Of a DNA stretch of 32,032 nucleotides, positions 6,656 through 14,018 are shown piece by piece (the first letter of the stretch is position 1; each line of letters opens with the position of its first letter). This DNA comes from an uncultured Acidimicrobiaceae bacterium. Its GTDB lineage: Bacteria > Actinomycetota > Acidimicrobiia > Spongiisociales > UBA5794. The translations under genes and the position numbers were made by a program. The notes beneath the pieces are model-generated. The model had not been told where the DNA came from, made no database searches, and saw only the letters and a program-made list of their open reading frames with translations. The DNA lies in contig CAMYJM010000001.1 in NCBI GenBank assembly GCA_947258635.1, positions 1 through 32,032 on the forward strand. Direction: 5' to 3'.

Positions 6656-9574
6656 GTGCCGAAGAAGCTGCTCACACTCGCGTCTGTAATGGTCCTTGCC
6701 GCCGGGTTGGTCTTTCCGGCCGCCGGAGCCGCGGCTCAGAACCCCGAAGCGCCGGGAGCTGCGGTGCGTCTCAAGGCCGGTACGTTCAACCCCGCCGGCG
6801 GCGAGTCGCTGAGCATTCCGCCGGGCCTGGCAATCGCCGGTTACGCAGCCGGTAGCGACGGCTACTACATCGTGCAGTTCGCCGGTCCCGTGCAGCAGGC
6901 GTGGAAGGATGCGGCGACCGCGGCCGGGGCCGAATTACTCGACTACCTGCCCGACTTCGCGTTCAAGGCGCGCATGACGCCGGCTGCTTCGGCGGCCGTC
7001 GCAGCGCTCGGCTCCGTCGCCTGGGTGGGAGTATTCCAGCCCGCCTACAAGCTCAACCCCGGGCTCGATGTAGCCGCCAACTCCCTCTATCGGGTGGAAG
7101 TCGAGCGCGGCGCCGATGCCGGGCTGGCGACGGCGGCGATCAACGCCACCGGTGCCTCCATCCTCAAACGCTCCGACAACACACTGCTCATCACCGCCGA
7201 TGCCGCTCAGCTCGAAGCGATAGCCAACGTGCTCGACGTGGCGTGGGTCGACGTCTTCCAGTTCAAGCAGAAGCACAACGAGTCCGGCGGCGGCATCATC
7301 ATGGGAGCCAATACCGCCATTGCCAGCGGCTACGACGGATCGACGCAGATTGCGGCCGTTGCCGATACCGGCATCGGCGACGGCACCCCGCCAGGCGCTC
7401 ACCCCGACATCCCGGCGAGCCGGGTGACGGCGATCTACAACTGGACCACGTCGAACGCCCGCGGCTGTTACCGCGTGCGCAAGGACGGCGCTCAGGACGT
7501 CGACAGCGGGCACGGAACCCACACCGCGGTCTCGGTGCTCGGGGACGGTGACGCCGGCGGACAGGGCCGGGGCACCGCGCCGGCAGCCGGTCTGGTGTTC
7601 CAGGCCGTCGAGGAGTACCTCGACACGTATGGCGGATGTGCCGGCTCACCAGACGGCTACTACCTGGTCGGCCTCCCCGACGATCTCCACGATCTCTATC
7701 AGCAGGCCTACAACGCCGGAGCCCGCATCCACTCCAACTCGTGGGGCAGCGACGTCAGCGGCGACTACACGCAGGACAGCGCCGATACCGACGACTTCGT
7801 ATGGGACAACCCAGACATGACCGTGACCTTCTCGGCGGGCAACGCCGGCACCGACGGCAACGCCAACGGCGTGGTCGACAACGATTCGATCGGCTCACCG
7901 GCGACTGCCAAGAACGTGATCACGGTGGGCGCCAGCGAGAACGCCCGCACCGACAACTGGCCGTGCGACACCGGCCTCGGTTACACGTCGCACGATGCCT
8001 ACCAGACCGGCCAAACCTGTAGCAGCATGGGCGGCCAGAACCTTCTGGGAACTTGGGGGCAGCGCTACCCGGCCGACTTCCCGGCTGGACCGCTCGCCGA
8101 CGACGTCACGGCCGGCAACGCGGCGCAGATGGCCTCATGGTCTAGCCGCGGGCCCACCGACGACGGGCGCATCAAGCCGGACGTGGTCGCCCCCGGCACG
8201 TGGATCCTGTCGGGGTACTCGAGCCTCTACCAGGAGGGCTACGGCGACCCGGTCAACCCGCGCAACGACATCTTCCAATGGGACGGCTGGGGAATGCCCG
8301 TCAACGACGCATACAAGTACATGGGCGGCACATCGATGTCGAACCCGCTGGTCGCCGGGGCGGCCACGGTGGTTCGCGACTTCTACCAGAAGACCGCCAC
8401 CCACAACGCCAGTGCGGCGTTGGTTAAGGCCACCATCATCAACTCGGCGATCGACATGGCCGACGAGAACAACGACGGCGCCGACGACAACGACTTCCCG
8501 ATCCCCAACGTCCACGAGGGCTGGGGCCGGGTCGACTTGGCTAATGCCACGGACGGCAGCCACCAGTATGTCGACGACGCCACGGGCGTCGCCACCGGAG
8601 GGGCGGCGAGCCACCAGTACACCGTTGTGAACGCAGGCTCGCCGTTCAAGGTGAGCCTGGTGTGGAGCGACTTCGCCGCCTCGGCAGCAGCCGGCGCGGA
8701 TCTGGTGAACGACCTTGACCTCACGGTCACCGCGCCCAGCGGTACGACCGTGTATCACGGCAACGTGTTCAGCGGGGGCTGGGCCACGACCGGCGGCAGC
8801 GCCGATCGGGTGAACAACGTCGAAAACGTCTACGTCCAGTCGGCCGCAGCCGGCACCTGGACGGTCGAGGTCAGCGGGTTCAACGTGCCGCAAGGCGCCA
8901 CGCAGCCATTCGCCATCGTCGTCGACGGCGAACTCGGCGGGGCTCCCGACACTCCCCCGGCAGTGAGCATCGCCAACCCGGTCGAAGGCGCCACCGTGTC
9001 GGGTGCGAGTGTCTTGGTCGCGGCGACGGCCTCCGATGACAACGGCGTCACTCAGGTGGAGTTCTTCGTCGACGGTGGTTCGATCGGCGTGGACGCCACG
9101 GCGCCGTACTCGCTCAACTGGGACAGCACATCGGTTGGCGACGGCGCTCGCGTCGTGAGCGCAACTGCCACAGACACGATCGGTCAAACCGCGACCGACA
9201 GCAACAACGTCACCGTGAACAACGTGGTCGACGCAGTGGTACATGTGGGTGACCTGGATGGGACCGCCACTGCGGCAGCGCGTGGCAAGTGGAGCGCGAC
9301 GGTGACGATCACGGTGCACGACGCCGCAGAAAACCCTGTGGCCAACGCGACGGTCAGCGGCAGCTGGAGCAGTGGCGTCAACGGCTCCGGCAGCTGCATC
9401 ACCAACGCGTCCGGACAGTGCTCGATCACCAAGAACGGCATCAAGAAGAACAGCTCGAGCGTGACGTTCACCGTGACCGGTGTTGCGGCCTCCGGATCCA
9501 CATACAACTCTGGAGCGAACCACGACCCAGACGGCGACAGCAACGGCACGACCATTGTGATCGCGGCGCCGTAG
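6656..9574 (+). CDS. secreted subtilisin-like serine protease (S8) with C-terminal Ig-like domains
   Basis: This is a 972-residue exported protease. A signal peptide (MPKKLLTLASVMVLAAG, ending near AAA-QN) is followed by an N-terminal pro-region of about 180 residues. The S8 catalytic domain has the complete active site: DTGIG (Asp237), GHGTHTA (His286), SAGNAG (oxyanion Asn396) and GGTSMSNPLVAGAA (Ser560). After it come a beta-rich region (about 640-760), an Ig-like domain starting PPAVSIANPVEGATVSG (about 768-860), and a final Ig-like repeat from HVGDLDGTATAAARGKWSATVTI to the C-terminus, probably for substrate or surface attachment. The GTG start has GGGAG eight bases upstream; the ATG at 6651 is in another frame. 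The structured leader suggests translational control, and a clear terminator follows. The substrate is unknown. Confidence 0.94.
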   Translation: MPKKLLTLASVMVLAAGLVFPAAGAAAQNPEAPGAAVRLKAGTFNPAGGESLSIPPGLAIAGYAAGSDGYYIVQFAGPVQQAWKDAATAAGAELLDYLPDFAFKARMTPAASAAVAALGSVAWVGVFQPAYKLNPGLDVAANSLYRVEVERGADAGLATAAINATGASILKRSDNTLLITADAAQLEAIANVLDVAWVDVFQFKQKHNESGGGIIMGANTAIASGYDGSTQIAAVADTGIGDGTPPGAHPDIPASRVTAIYNWTTSNARGCYRVRKDGAQDVDSGHGTHTAVSVLGDGDAGGQGRGTAPAAGLVFQAVEEYLDTYGGCAGSPDGYYLVGLPDDLHDLYQQAYNAGARIHSNSWGSDVSGDYTQDSADTDDFVWDNPDMTVTFSAGNAGTDGNANGVVDNDSIGSPATAKNVITVGASENARTDNWPCDTGLGYTSHDAYQTGQTCSSMGGQNLLGTWGQRYPADFPAGPLADDVTAGNAAQMASWSSRGPTDDGRIKPDVVAPGTWILSGYSSLYQEGYGDPVNPRNDIFQWDGWGMPVNDAYKYMGGTSMSNPLVAGAATVVRDFYQKTATHNASAALVKATIINSAIDMADENNDGADDNDFPIPNVHEGWGRVDLANATDGSHQYVDDATGVATGGAASHQYTVVNAGSPFKVSLVWSDFAASAAAGADLVNDLDLTVTAPSGTTVYHGNVFSGGWATTGGSADRVNNVENVYVQSAAAGTWTVEVSGFNVPQGATQPFAIVVDGELGGAPDTPPAVSIANPVEGATVSGASVLVAATASDDNGVTQVEFFVDGGSIGVDATAPYSLNWDSTSVGDGARVVSATATDTIGQTATDSNNVTVNNVVDAVVHVGDLDGTATAAARGKWSATVTITVHDAAENPVANATVSGSWSSGVNGSGSCITNASGQCSITKNGIKKNSSSVTFTVTGVAASGSTYNSGANHDPDGDSNGTTIVIAAP

Positions 9575-9594
9575 GCGCTGCTGTTCACGTAGCG

Positions 9595-9626
9595 GGAAGG
9601 GCTCGGAGGTGCGTCCGGGCCCTTCC
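9595..9626 (+). terminator. stem-loop terminator after the subtilase gene
   Basis: GGAAGGGCTCGGA (9595-9607) pairs with TCCGGGCCCTTCC (9614-9626), a 13-bp stem with one G-T wobble and a six-base loop, about 20 bases after the subtilase stop. Confidence 0.75.
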
Positions 9627-9639
9627 TACTTGGCCATTC

Positions 9640-9759
9640 CTATTTGCTGGCGCTCTCGACACGATCGCAGATCGTGCACAGCATCTTCTGCTCCATGACG
9701 AACGTGCCCGGCTCGACCGAGGCCTGCTCGAGGACGGCCGCAGCCGTGCCCGTTTCTTG
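9640..9759 (-). pseudogene. remnant of an SRPBCC gene (C-terminal 39 codons)
   Basis: On the minus strand, 39 codons and a stop encode a peptide ending VEPGTFVMEQKML, then CTICDRVESASK. This matches the C-terminus of the SRPBCC protein at 4142-4834 (AEPGTFIMEQKML, then RTIRDRVENAGRV) at most positions. The DNA shares a 20-base identical stretch around the codons for EQKML. Upstream, the frame meets a TGA at 9760-9762 and the rest of the gene is absent, replaced by the DUF222-HNH gene. There is no start codon in a sensible place. This is a truncated copy of a paralogue, not a functional gene. Confidence 0.78.
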
Positions 9760-9785
9760 TCACACCCAGTTGACATGATGCACCC

Positions 9786-10942
9786 ATGCTGACGGGAACA
9801 TCCGAGTCGAATCCCCCTGTCGATGGTCTCGAATCGATCGACGATATCGAGCAAGAACTCGTCCGCCTCGAAGGGCTGGTATCGCAGGTCCGCACCCGCC
9901 AACTCGAGTTGCTCCGAGAGATCGACCGGCTCCAGGTCCCCTACTGGGACGGCACCCGATCGCTCAAGGAATGGATCGCCGGACGCCTCGACGTCCACCC
10001 CCGCACCGCCGGCGACCTGGCGGTGCTCGCCAAAGCTGAACCGGGGCCTATCGGAGATGCGTTGCGGGCCGGGGTGACCTCGGTTGATCGGGCTGCCGGC
10101 ACCACTCGCCTCGCCAACGCCGGGGCCGACGCCGCCACTCTGCACAAGGCAGACGGTATCGCGGTCGGCCAACTCGGGCGACTCAACGCACGGCAACGCC
10201 GCATGAGGACCGTGGACCATCATGAAGCGTTCCGGATGCGCCGAGTCTGGTTCCAACCCAACCTCGCGAACACTCTCGCCATCGGATCTATCACGATGGC
10301 CGGAGCCGACTGCGACATGTTTCTTGCCGGACTCGACGAGCGAGCCGACGAGATCGTCGACCCCGCCGACCCGAACCGGCCCCGCCTCGAGCAACGCCGC
10401 GTCGATGCCCTCGTCTCGCTAGCGCTCGACGCCGCCACCGGCCATGCCACCGACACGGAAGACCAACCGGCAACGGCGCGGCGCCGGCTCAAGGCCCACA
10501 TCTTCGTCGATGCCGCCATGTGCTCGCGAACCAACGGCGAAGCCGGGGCGACAACCAGGCTCGGCATCAAGGTCGGGCCGAACACACCCTCGAAGAGATC
10601 CTCTGCATCGGCGAAACCCAAACGACGCTGATCGACGCGGCTGGTCTCAAGGCAGTCCCCACCCACGGGGACAGGCTCCCCAATCGCACCCGCGACTTCG
10701 TCTTCTTCCGCGACGGCGGCTGCACGGCAGACGGCTGCACCTCTACGTACCGTCTCGAACCTCACCACATACGCGAGCGCGGCCGCGGCGGGGACCACGA
10801 CCCCAACAACCTCACACTGCTGTGCTGGTTTCACCACCACGTCGTCGTGCATCAAGAAGGCTTTCGAGTCGATCCCCACTCGCCACCCGGAAGGCGCCGC
10901 TTCATCCCGGCGGGGGTAACCCGAGCGCCACCTGACGGGTAG
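9786..10942 (+). pseudogene. DUF222-HNH endonuclease gene with a frameshift
   Basis: The first frame (from ATG 9786) encodes a DUF222 domain: an N-terminal helical region with SIDDIEQELVRLEGLVSQVR, then YWDGTRSLKEWIAGRLDVHPRTAGDLAVLA and further helices up to LGIKVGPNT. It then shifts and ends at 10631. The second frame supplies TLEEILCIGETQTTLIDAAGLKAV and the HNH nuclease domain CTADGC, RLEPHHIRERGRGGDHDPNNLTLLC, WFHHHVVVH, ending at 10942. The break is at AACACACCC (10581-10589); removing one AC from the (AC)3 run joins VGPN-TLEEIL exactly. HNH residues appear intact. DUF222-HNH genes are multi-copy in actinobacteria (the M. tuberculosis 13E12 repeat family belongs here) and their role is unclear. 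The gene is probably inactive unless the shift is a sequence error. Confidence 0.8.
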
Positions 10943-11030
10943 CGTCACCCCGCCCGCTCCACCACAGTGGACATCGAGAAATCGGCCCTCGGCCAAGTCA
11001 ACTCCGCCGCTCCTGTTCCCGAACAAGGCT

Positions 11031-11065
11031 CCAGCAAAGCTGGTCCGGTTGGGCGCGTCCCAACC
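11031..11065. terminator. tandem hairpins between convergent genes
   Basis: CCAGC-AAA-GCTGG (11031-11043) is followed by GGTTGGG-CGCGT-CCCAACC (11047-11065). Both are perfect stems, placed between the DUF222-HNH gene and the lipoprotein gene that converges on it (ending at 11083). They may terminate either strand. Confidence 0.5.
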
Positions 11066-11082
11066 AACACCGCATTGTGCCG

Positions 11083-12588
11083 TCAGCACCCAGAGTCGGG
11101 GTCCGGACGCACGTCGACAGCCGGAAGGCGATCGAAGTGGCCTTCAATCAGGCCGGCGCCCACATCTCCCGCCGACTTCATCAGAACGTACTCGCCGGCA
11201 TACCGGACCGTCCACGACCGGTCCTCGGTGAGAACAATGGCATATCCGGCCTCGGAGTAGTCGACTCGCCAGCAGCCCTGCCACGTCTCGCCCGGGCCAC
11301 CGCCGACGTATCCCTCACCGCCGCCGGTGAACAACTCCTCAACATAGAACGTCGCCGGATCGCCCACCTGCTCGATCATCAGCACCAGCCCATCTCCGAA
11401 CTCGAACTCGGCAACGATCCGATGATCCTCCGGCAGCGACAAAGTGGCGGCGTACCTGCTCGGATCGAACGACGTCTCGGTCGGAGCAGACCCCTCCCAC
11501 GGGTACGCCACCAGCTCTTCGATCCCGATCCCCTCCACACCTACCAGCCAACCTCCGGGCATCTCGACAAGATCGTCCGAACCGAAACGGTCGATTGGGT
11601 CCGCCCCCGGCAGGCAGCCGGCCCCCTGTCCCGTGATCACCTCGTCCACGTAGGCAATGCTCGCCCCGATGCAGGTGGATTCGTGGGTGATCTGTATCCA
11701 CCTGATCTTGACGCCGGGCCGGAGGTAGAGCACGTCCATCGGCACCGACCCCTCGAGCCCCACATGCCACGCCAGGGCGCCCAACCAGTGTTCAGCGGGG
11801 TCGGTCATGGCTTCCAGCTCATGCTGGAGCGAACCCTCTGAGTGGACAGCGACCGGAGGCACGAACTGGACGTCCGAACCCACAAGCGAATCGACATGAC
11901 TGCGCGACTCGGGAGCCACCGGCTGGGAATCCGACGCCGCATAGAACACACAGGGCGCGCCGGACTGAAATGGTCGATCCCCCCAATACTCATGACTCGT
12001 CTCCTGTTCACGACGCCATTGTGGTTCCAGCTCATCGAACACCATCGGGACGGTGAACGTGCCCGGGTCCACAAGCGTGACCGCGGCCGCGCCACCACCC
12101 GCGATTACATCGCCGTGTTGCTGGGCAACACCGAGCACCCAGTCGGTGGGCCCATCGGGCGCCCCTACCGCCGCGGTCCAATCGCCGGTGATTTTCCAAC
12201 GATTCGGCCAGGTCATGGTGCAGGACGTGAGAATGAAGACGGCACCATCGGGAGACTCAACTCTTTCGAGGGCTTCGAAATCATCCTGATCGGCAACCGT
12301 GAGCTGCCGCACACTGGCCGCGACCCCCGTGTCGACTCCCGGGAAGACCAGAGCCGGATCCGCCGCAGGCGACGCTGTCGCGGGCGTCGCCACCGTGGTC
12401 GTTGTCGTCGAAGAGTCGACGCTCGTCGTGGGCACCGCGACGGTGGAAGCGGTTATCGAGGAGCGACCGCCGGCAACGGCGTTGGCGGCTGTCGAGGATG
12501 GCTCTGATTCGACACCGCAAGATGCCGCAACGAAAGCGCAAGCAAGAAGCAGAAGACCACTCAGCGCGGATCTCGAGATTGCTCCCAT
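11083..12588 (-). CDS. lipoprotein of unknown function, 501 residues
   Basis: I do not recognise this family. The ATG at 12588 was chosen because AAGGA lies about seven bases upstream and a lipoprotein signal begins there (MGAISRSALSGLLLLACAFVAASC, Cys24). A longer frame to 12717 has no support. After the lipid anchor comes a Ser/Thr/Ala/Pro-rich linker (about 25-75), typical of actinobacterial surface lipoproteins. About 420 residues of mixed beta-type sequence follow, with scattered cysteines, many Trp and acidic residues, and a final WQGCWRVDYSEAGYAIVLTEDRSWTVRYAGEYVLM segment. No catalytic motif is evident. It lies downstream of the TPR gene on the same strand, with a 141-base gap containing a stem-loop. 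It is exported and anchored on the outer face of the membrane by inference. Confidence 0.8.
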   Translation of the reverse strand: MGAISRSALSGLLLLACAFVAASCGVESEPSSTAANAVAGGRSSITASTVAVPTTSVDSSTTTTTVATPATASPAADPALVFPGVDTGVAASVRQLTVADQDDFEALERVESPDGAVFILTSCTMTWPNRWKITGDWTAAVGAPDGPTDWVLGVAQQHGDVIAGGGAAAVTLVDPGTFTVPMVFDELEPQWRREQETSHEYWGDRPFQSGAPCVFYAASDSQPVAPESRSHVDSLVGSDVQFVPPVAVHSEGSLQHELEAMTDPAEHWLGALAWHVGLEGSVPMDVLYLRPGVKIRWIQITHESTCIGASIAYVDEVITGQGAGCLPGADPIDRFGSDDLVEMPGGWLVGVEGIGIEELVAYPWEGSAPTETSFDPSRYAATLSLPEDHRIVAEFEFGDGLVLMIEQVGDPATFYVEELFTGGGEGYVGGGPGETWQGCWRVDYSEAGYAIVLTEDRSWTVRYAGEYVLMKSAGDVGAGLIEGHFDRLPAVDVRPDPDSGC

Positions 12589-12611
12589 CGGCCAATCCTT
12601 GCAGACGACAC

Positions 12612-12647
12612 GCGGCACGGATTGAGCTGCCAATCCGGCGGTGCCGC
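12612..12647 (-). terminator. bulged stem-loop between TPR and lipoprotein genes
   Basis: GCGGCA-CGGATT (12612-12623) pairs with AATCCG (12632-12637) and TGCCGC (12642-12647), giving 12 pairs with a 4-base bulge and an 8-base loop. On the minus strand it lies between the TPR stop and the lipoprotein start, so it could end the first transcript or sit in the leader of the second. Confidence 0.45.
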
Positions 12648-12729
12648 GATCAGGCCAGGATGTAACCCGGTTCGCCCACGTCATGCGTGCGGCGAGCACC
12701 CGGCTGCCTCCATCCAACGAGGCGACCGA

Positions 12730-13749
12730 CTATTCGTCATCGAGCGGCATCAGTTCGGTTCTGGTCGTTCCCGCCAGCTTCGTCCAGTCGTTCAGTAGAG
12801 CCTCGGCAACCTGATGAGGGGCGGCAACTCCGGCATGACTACCGGCCCTATCGGCGGCGAAGGCGCCGTGGCTGTGAGCGGCGGGAGCTCCACTGCTGCA
12901 CGTCTCGCAGAGCATCCTGATGTTGGCCGTCCAGTCTTCAAGAGCCCAGCCCATTGCGCGAAACCGGTCGGAGAGATCTTGGATCTGATCAATTGGGCCG
13001 TCGATCAAGCATTCCCAGGTCGGCACCTGCGATGCTTCCCAGCGTTCCAGTTCATCGAACACAGGAAACGTGTGGTCGCCGAGCGTCCGCTCACCTCTCG
13101 GCTCGCCGTCATGAAGGACAATGTCGTGCCACCGGTGGCCGCTACCGGGAAGCGGGACGTTTTCGAGTCGGATCCGAGCAGGATCGAGACGCCGACCCCA
13201 GAGGACCTCGGCATTGGCAGCCGGGTTGATGCGTACAGGGGACGGACCCCAATCCATCTCTAACGGCCCCGATCCGGGCGTGATCTCGATCCCGTAGCCG
13301 CTCCATGCCGAGCGGGCGGTGTCCCAGTCGCGCAAAGCCGTCGCCGCGATCCCCAGGTTCCAGAAGGCCGGATCCTGCTCGTCTGTACCCAAGTCGATGG
13401 ATCTCTGGTTGCATGCCGCAGCTTCGTGCCAGCGGCCCTGGCTCTTGTAGATCAGGCCGAGGTTGAACCAGGGCATACCGATCAGAGGAAGGGTGTCGAT
13501 CGATTGCATGAACAGCTCCTCGGCAGCCGCGAAGTCCTCGGTGTCCAATGCCGACCGCCCCTGCTCGTTCAGCTCGAACGCCCGCTCAGCGTCCTCTCGG
13601 GACGGCTTCTGCGACCAGTCCGGCGGTGGGTAGTTCAGTACATCGATCACGAGGGAACCGTAGCTTTCGACGTCACCGTGTGAGGTTGCAGCGTCGTAGC
13701 GGCCTTCCCAATGCATCGGATGGCTCGGGAACCACTTCCATCCCACCAT
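12730..13749 (-). CDS. tetratricopeptide-repeat protein
   Basis: This is a cytoplasmic protein of about 339 residues. After an N-terminal segment with HPMHWEGRYDAATSHGDVESYGSLVIDVLNYPPPDW, TPR-type helices occupy about residues 55-150 (AFELNEQGRSALDTEDFAAAEELFMQSID; PWFNLGLIYKSQGRWHEAAACNQRSIDLG; AFWNLGIAATALRDWDTARSAW). The C-terminal half (EMDWGPSPVRINPAANAEVLWGRRLDPARIRLENVP, then ERTLGDHTFPVFDELERWE) resembles an actinobacterial group annotated only as TPR proteins. It ends in a Cys/His-rich stretch (LCETCSSGAPAAHSHG). The start is uncertain: ATG 13749 has only AAGGGT directly before it, an ATG at 13716 is possible, and the open frame extends to 13878. The function is unknown; TPRs imply protein-protein contacts. 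Confidence 0.75.
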   Translation of the reverse strand: MVGWKWFPSHPMHWEGRYDAATSHGDVESYGSLVIDVLNYPPPDWSQKPSREDAERAFELNEQGRSALDTEDFAAAEELFMQSIDTLPLIGMPWFNLGLIYKSQGRWHEAAACNQRSIDLGTDEQDPAFWNLGIAATALRDWDTARSAWSGYGIEITPGSGPLEMDWGPSPVRINPAANAEVLWGRRLDPARIRLENVPLPGSGHRWHDIVLHDGEPRGERTLGDHTFPVFDELERWEASQVPTWECLIDGPIDQIQDLSDRFRAMGWALEDWTANIRMLCETCSSGAPAAHSHGAFAADRAGSHAGVAAPHQVAEALLNDWTKLAGTTRTELMPLDDE

Positions 13750-13836
13750 ACCCTTGACACGCCGCGCCGACCCGTGCGACACTGCAGTCCGAATTCTTGG
13801 CGACCGCTCCGGTGCGCCCCAAGGGAGGTGAGATCC

Positions 13837-13896
13837 GTGTTCAGAAAAATCAGCATCAACGCCGCGGATCTCGCTCACGTCCCGGCGTTCCTCTAG
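13837..13896 (+). CDS. possible 19-residue leader peptide upstream of the ABC exporter
   Basis: A GTG at 13837 is preceded by GGGAGGTGA at a distance of five bases, one of the best ribosome sites in the window. It opens a 19-codon frame, MFRKISINAADLAHVPAFL, ending at TAG 13894-13896. A hairpin follows at 13925-13942, and the ABC exporter gene begins about 120 bases after the stop. The combination suggests a translated leader that could control the exporter by attenuation. The peptide matches nothing I know, and chance is possible because it overlaps only intergenic DNA opposite the TPR upstream region. Confidence 0.4.
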   Translation: MFRKISINAADLAHVPAFL

Positions 13897-13924
13897 CCCT
13901 CACGGCTAACTGAGCGAATGATCC

Positions 13925-13942
13925 GGCGGCCAGCCAGCCGCC
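13925..13942 (+). terminator. hairpin between the leader ORF and the ABC exporter
   Basis: GGCGGC (13925-13930) and GCCGCC (13937-13942) form a 6-bp GC stem with a six-base loop, 28 bases after the small ORF. It may be an attenuator; there is no T-tract. Confidence 0.3.
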
Positions 13943-14018
13943 ACCCCGCCCGTCCTGTTCTTCAGGCAGCACCATGCACGCCGACGGTGCCGCTGCCCGT
14001 GTGGAAGGTCACCAAGAA

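Noticed and set aside
5800..6675. Reverse-strand open frame of 291 codons opposite the frameshifted lipoprotein gene
   Set aside because: Its protein is Arg/Gly/His-rich without a recognisable domain, and the forward strand carries a clear lipobox protein in two joined frames.
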